This document shows, one piece after another, positions 62,007 through 64,000 of a DNA stretch of 64,000 nucleotides. The notes under the pieces are model-generated. The model searched no databases and was not told the origin of the DNA. It worked only from the letters and a program-made list of their open reading frames with translations. Source of the stretch: Tetrahymena elliotti 4EA (taxonomy: Eukaryota; Ciliophora; Oligohymenophorea; Hymenostomatida; Tetrahymenidae); assembly GCA_000231825.2 (NCBI GenBank), contig JH720337.1:293122-357121 (forward strand). Reading direction: 5' to 3'. The position numbers and the translations under genes are program-made. How positions within the stretch are numbered: the first letter of the stretch is position 1; each line of letters begins with the position of its first letter.

Positions 62007-64000
62007 ATGAAATCTTTTATAAAACTGTTTATTTTAGCAATTTTACATAGTGCTAATCTATTTTTAGCTCAACAAAGTGAGTGTAATAAATAGAATGGAT
62101 TTTACTTTCACTAGTAAAAGTGCATTTAATGTTAAAAAAACTGCTATGATTGTTATTTAAATGAAAATACAAGTTAATAGTAATGCGCAAGATGCTCTGA
62201 TGAATTTTATTTTGATACAGTTTCTAACTTATGTGTCTAAAATTGCCCACAAGCCTCTTATTTGAACTATGATTAAACTTGTCATTCATGTCAGAAAAAC
62301 TGTTTAAGATGTACAGAGAATGAGTGCTTAGAGTGCTAAAGCGGATATTCTATTAGCAGCTTATCAAATGTAAATAAATTAATTTTAGAAGTTTTTTCAA
62401 AGATATTAAAATAAAAAAAGAAAGAGTGTGTTTCTACTAGCTGTAGCAACTAACAATTCAAGAATGATTTAGATAATTGTGATTATGTTTGTAAAAATAC
62501 AAACTAAATTGCAGACTATAAATCTAATCAATGTGAATTAAAATTAGAATGCTCTTTTAACTATAAGTAAACGAATTCTATTAATAGTGAAGAGATTACA
62601 TCTGTATTTATTTTTACAAACTCACGTAATTTTATTTCTTGAAATTAATTCAGTTTATTTTAAATAATAATTAGAAGTGTTACGGGTTAACTTTTTAACT
62701 TAATATTATTTATCTTATTTTTTTGAGTCAATTCTTAAATTAGAAATTTCTAACTTAAAATTAATTCACTAAATCAATCTATCAAAATTAGAAAATTTTA
62801 ATTTGAAAATTAATGCTTCATTTTTTTTAAAGAAATCTTAATCAATAAAATTTATTTTAAATCTCCCAAAATTTGCATTTTAAAATTAAACAATTATTTT
62901 TTCATTTTGTGTTTTTCTTCTAATTACTGTAAATTAATTTAATAGAAAATATTCTTACTATTGATCACTTTGGCTTAATAAATATATTTAGATTCATTGA
63001 TTTAGAGTTACTGTTCACAATCTAAAACCAAAACTTTGATAGTGTAAAAATATTTTTAGAACATAATATTTTAATAATAAATTTAAATAAAAATATAGTT
63101 ACTAAACTGCTAATATAGGAATGGCGATGACGAAAAGAATGATATAATAACATGCCTGTTTTTCCCTTTCTATGTAGTTTAAATAACAGGAAATACTGGA
63201 TAATTTTATATAATTAAATAACTGAATGTCTAGATAAATTAATATGTCAGTTATATCCAAAATTAATTAGTGTTTTTATTATAGACCAGTAATACAAGAC
63301 AAATACAGGTGTTTAATTATATTGATTTATCATTATCAATATATTAAATTTGTGTAGATTTGCCTAGTGAAATATTTTAAATAAATAACTAAAAATTCTT
63401 AGCTTCATACAATAGAGAAGGAATAATTGAATATTTTGATTTGTAAAAGTTGGCAAAATTTTAGTTATTTTCAGATTTTTAAGATTAAATAGTTAATATT
63501 ATTATCAATCCTCAATAGGCTAATTATATTCTCTTTTTGGCTAAGTAAATCATTTTATTTAAGATCTAAGAAAATGCTTCTTAGCCTGATATTTTACAAA
63601 TTCTTTAGAATACTATAGAAACATAAAAAGTTGTTTTATTAGATAAATAAGTAATTCCTTTTTTTTTAAATAAAATATTAATTTATTTTTTTTATAGAAC
63701 TTTATTTATGGATTGATTGGGATCAATTAGCTCCAAATAATTTAATTGGATAATAATAAACTAATCCTTAGAAGCGATTTATTCCCAAACATAAATACTT
63801 TACCATAAACATATTAGTTTATTACCGAAGGAGTAAACTTTATTTACTCTTGTAATAGTTCGATTAATTAAGTAAATGTGTATTCTGTGAACTCAAATAA
63901 ATTTATATCTCAAAGCTTTAATTACAATTTTACAAATGGAGATATTTGTTAAAGATCTAAGTTCTATGGAGTTTTCAATACCTCTTTTGGGATTTCTCTA
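62007..64000 (+). CDS. Cys-rich secreted or membrane protein (furin-like repeats), partial
   Basis: Starts with a signal peptide (MKSFIKLFILAILHSANLFLAQQ) and continues with closely spaced Cys pairs typical of furin-like or growth-factor-receptor Cys-rich repeats (CIQCQKNCYDCY, CARCSDEFYFD, CHSCQKNCLRCTENECLECQ). Exon 1 is 62007-62369 and exon 2 starts at 62421. Further exons (about 63119-63650 and 63698 onward) encode a non-Cys region rich in Ile, Asn and Gln with propeller-like strands (KFLASYNREGIIEYFDL), open to the window edge. The junction between about 62603 and 63119 could not be phased, so a small exon is missing from my model, or two genes abut. Many ciliate surface proteins share this layout, often with C-terminal membrane helices. 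The 3' end lies outside the window. Confidence 0.65.

Overview
The window is nuclear DNA from a ciliate, most likely a Tetrahymena species close to, but not identical with, T. thermophila. It is extremely AT-rich. Every gene I could close has in-frame TAA and TAG codons and ends in TGA, so TAA/TAG must be read as Gln. Introns are GT..AG, mostly about 45-350 nt with one of 846 nt. The telomerase reverse transcriptase matches what I remember of the T. thermophila protein over long stretches but with many substitutions, which suggests a sister species. That comparison is from memory; no search was run. Read with the ciliate code, most apparent pseudogenes become clean spliced genes: in every multi-exon gene I closed, the exon lengths sum to a multiple of three.

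Layout: (1) 145-2967 minus, Gln/Asn-rich multi-pass membrane protein; (2) 3521-6462 minus, receptor-like pseudokinase; (3) 7040-11681 minus, telomerase reverse transcriptase in 19 exons; (4) 12725-16272 plus, transketolase; (5) 17327-18337 minus, Bax-inhibitor/TMBIM-like protein; (6) 19980-25377 plus, a 1355-residue protein with a probable C2 domain and N-myristoylation; (7) 26517-34249 plus, DNA polymerase epsilon catalytic subunit; (8) 34798-37505 minus, DEAH-box RNA helicase nearest DHX33; (9) 38710-47103 plus, a 2347-residue surface protein, probably GPI-anchored; (10) 47801-51928 minus, a SMARCAL1/ZRANB3-like SNF2 protein with destroyed ATPase motifs; (11) 52616-53717 plus, sirtuin; (12) 54064-55400 minus, V-ATPase proteolipid c; (13) 57647-58822 plus, TOG/HEAT-like protein; (14) 59814-61001 plus, EB1; (15) 62007 to the right edge plus, Cys-rich secreted or membrane protein, cut by the window. 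Two weak small-gene candidates lie at 25782-26043 and 37951-38404.

Most genes are single-copy housekeeping or nuclear-maintenance genes. Several belong to one theme: TERT extends telomeres, POLE is the leading-strand polymerase, the SNF2 relative belongs to a fork-remodeller family, and the sirtuin is a protein deacylase. Two adjacent genes (TOG-like and EB1) encode microtubule-associated proteins. GC-rich E2F-like motifs stand out in the AT-rich upstream regions of POLE, TERT/transketolase and EB1. No rRNA, tRNA, transposon, CRISPR array, telomere repeat or convincing chromosome breakage site was seen.
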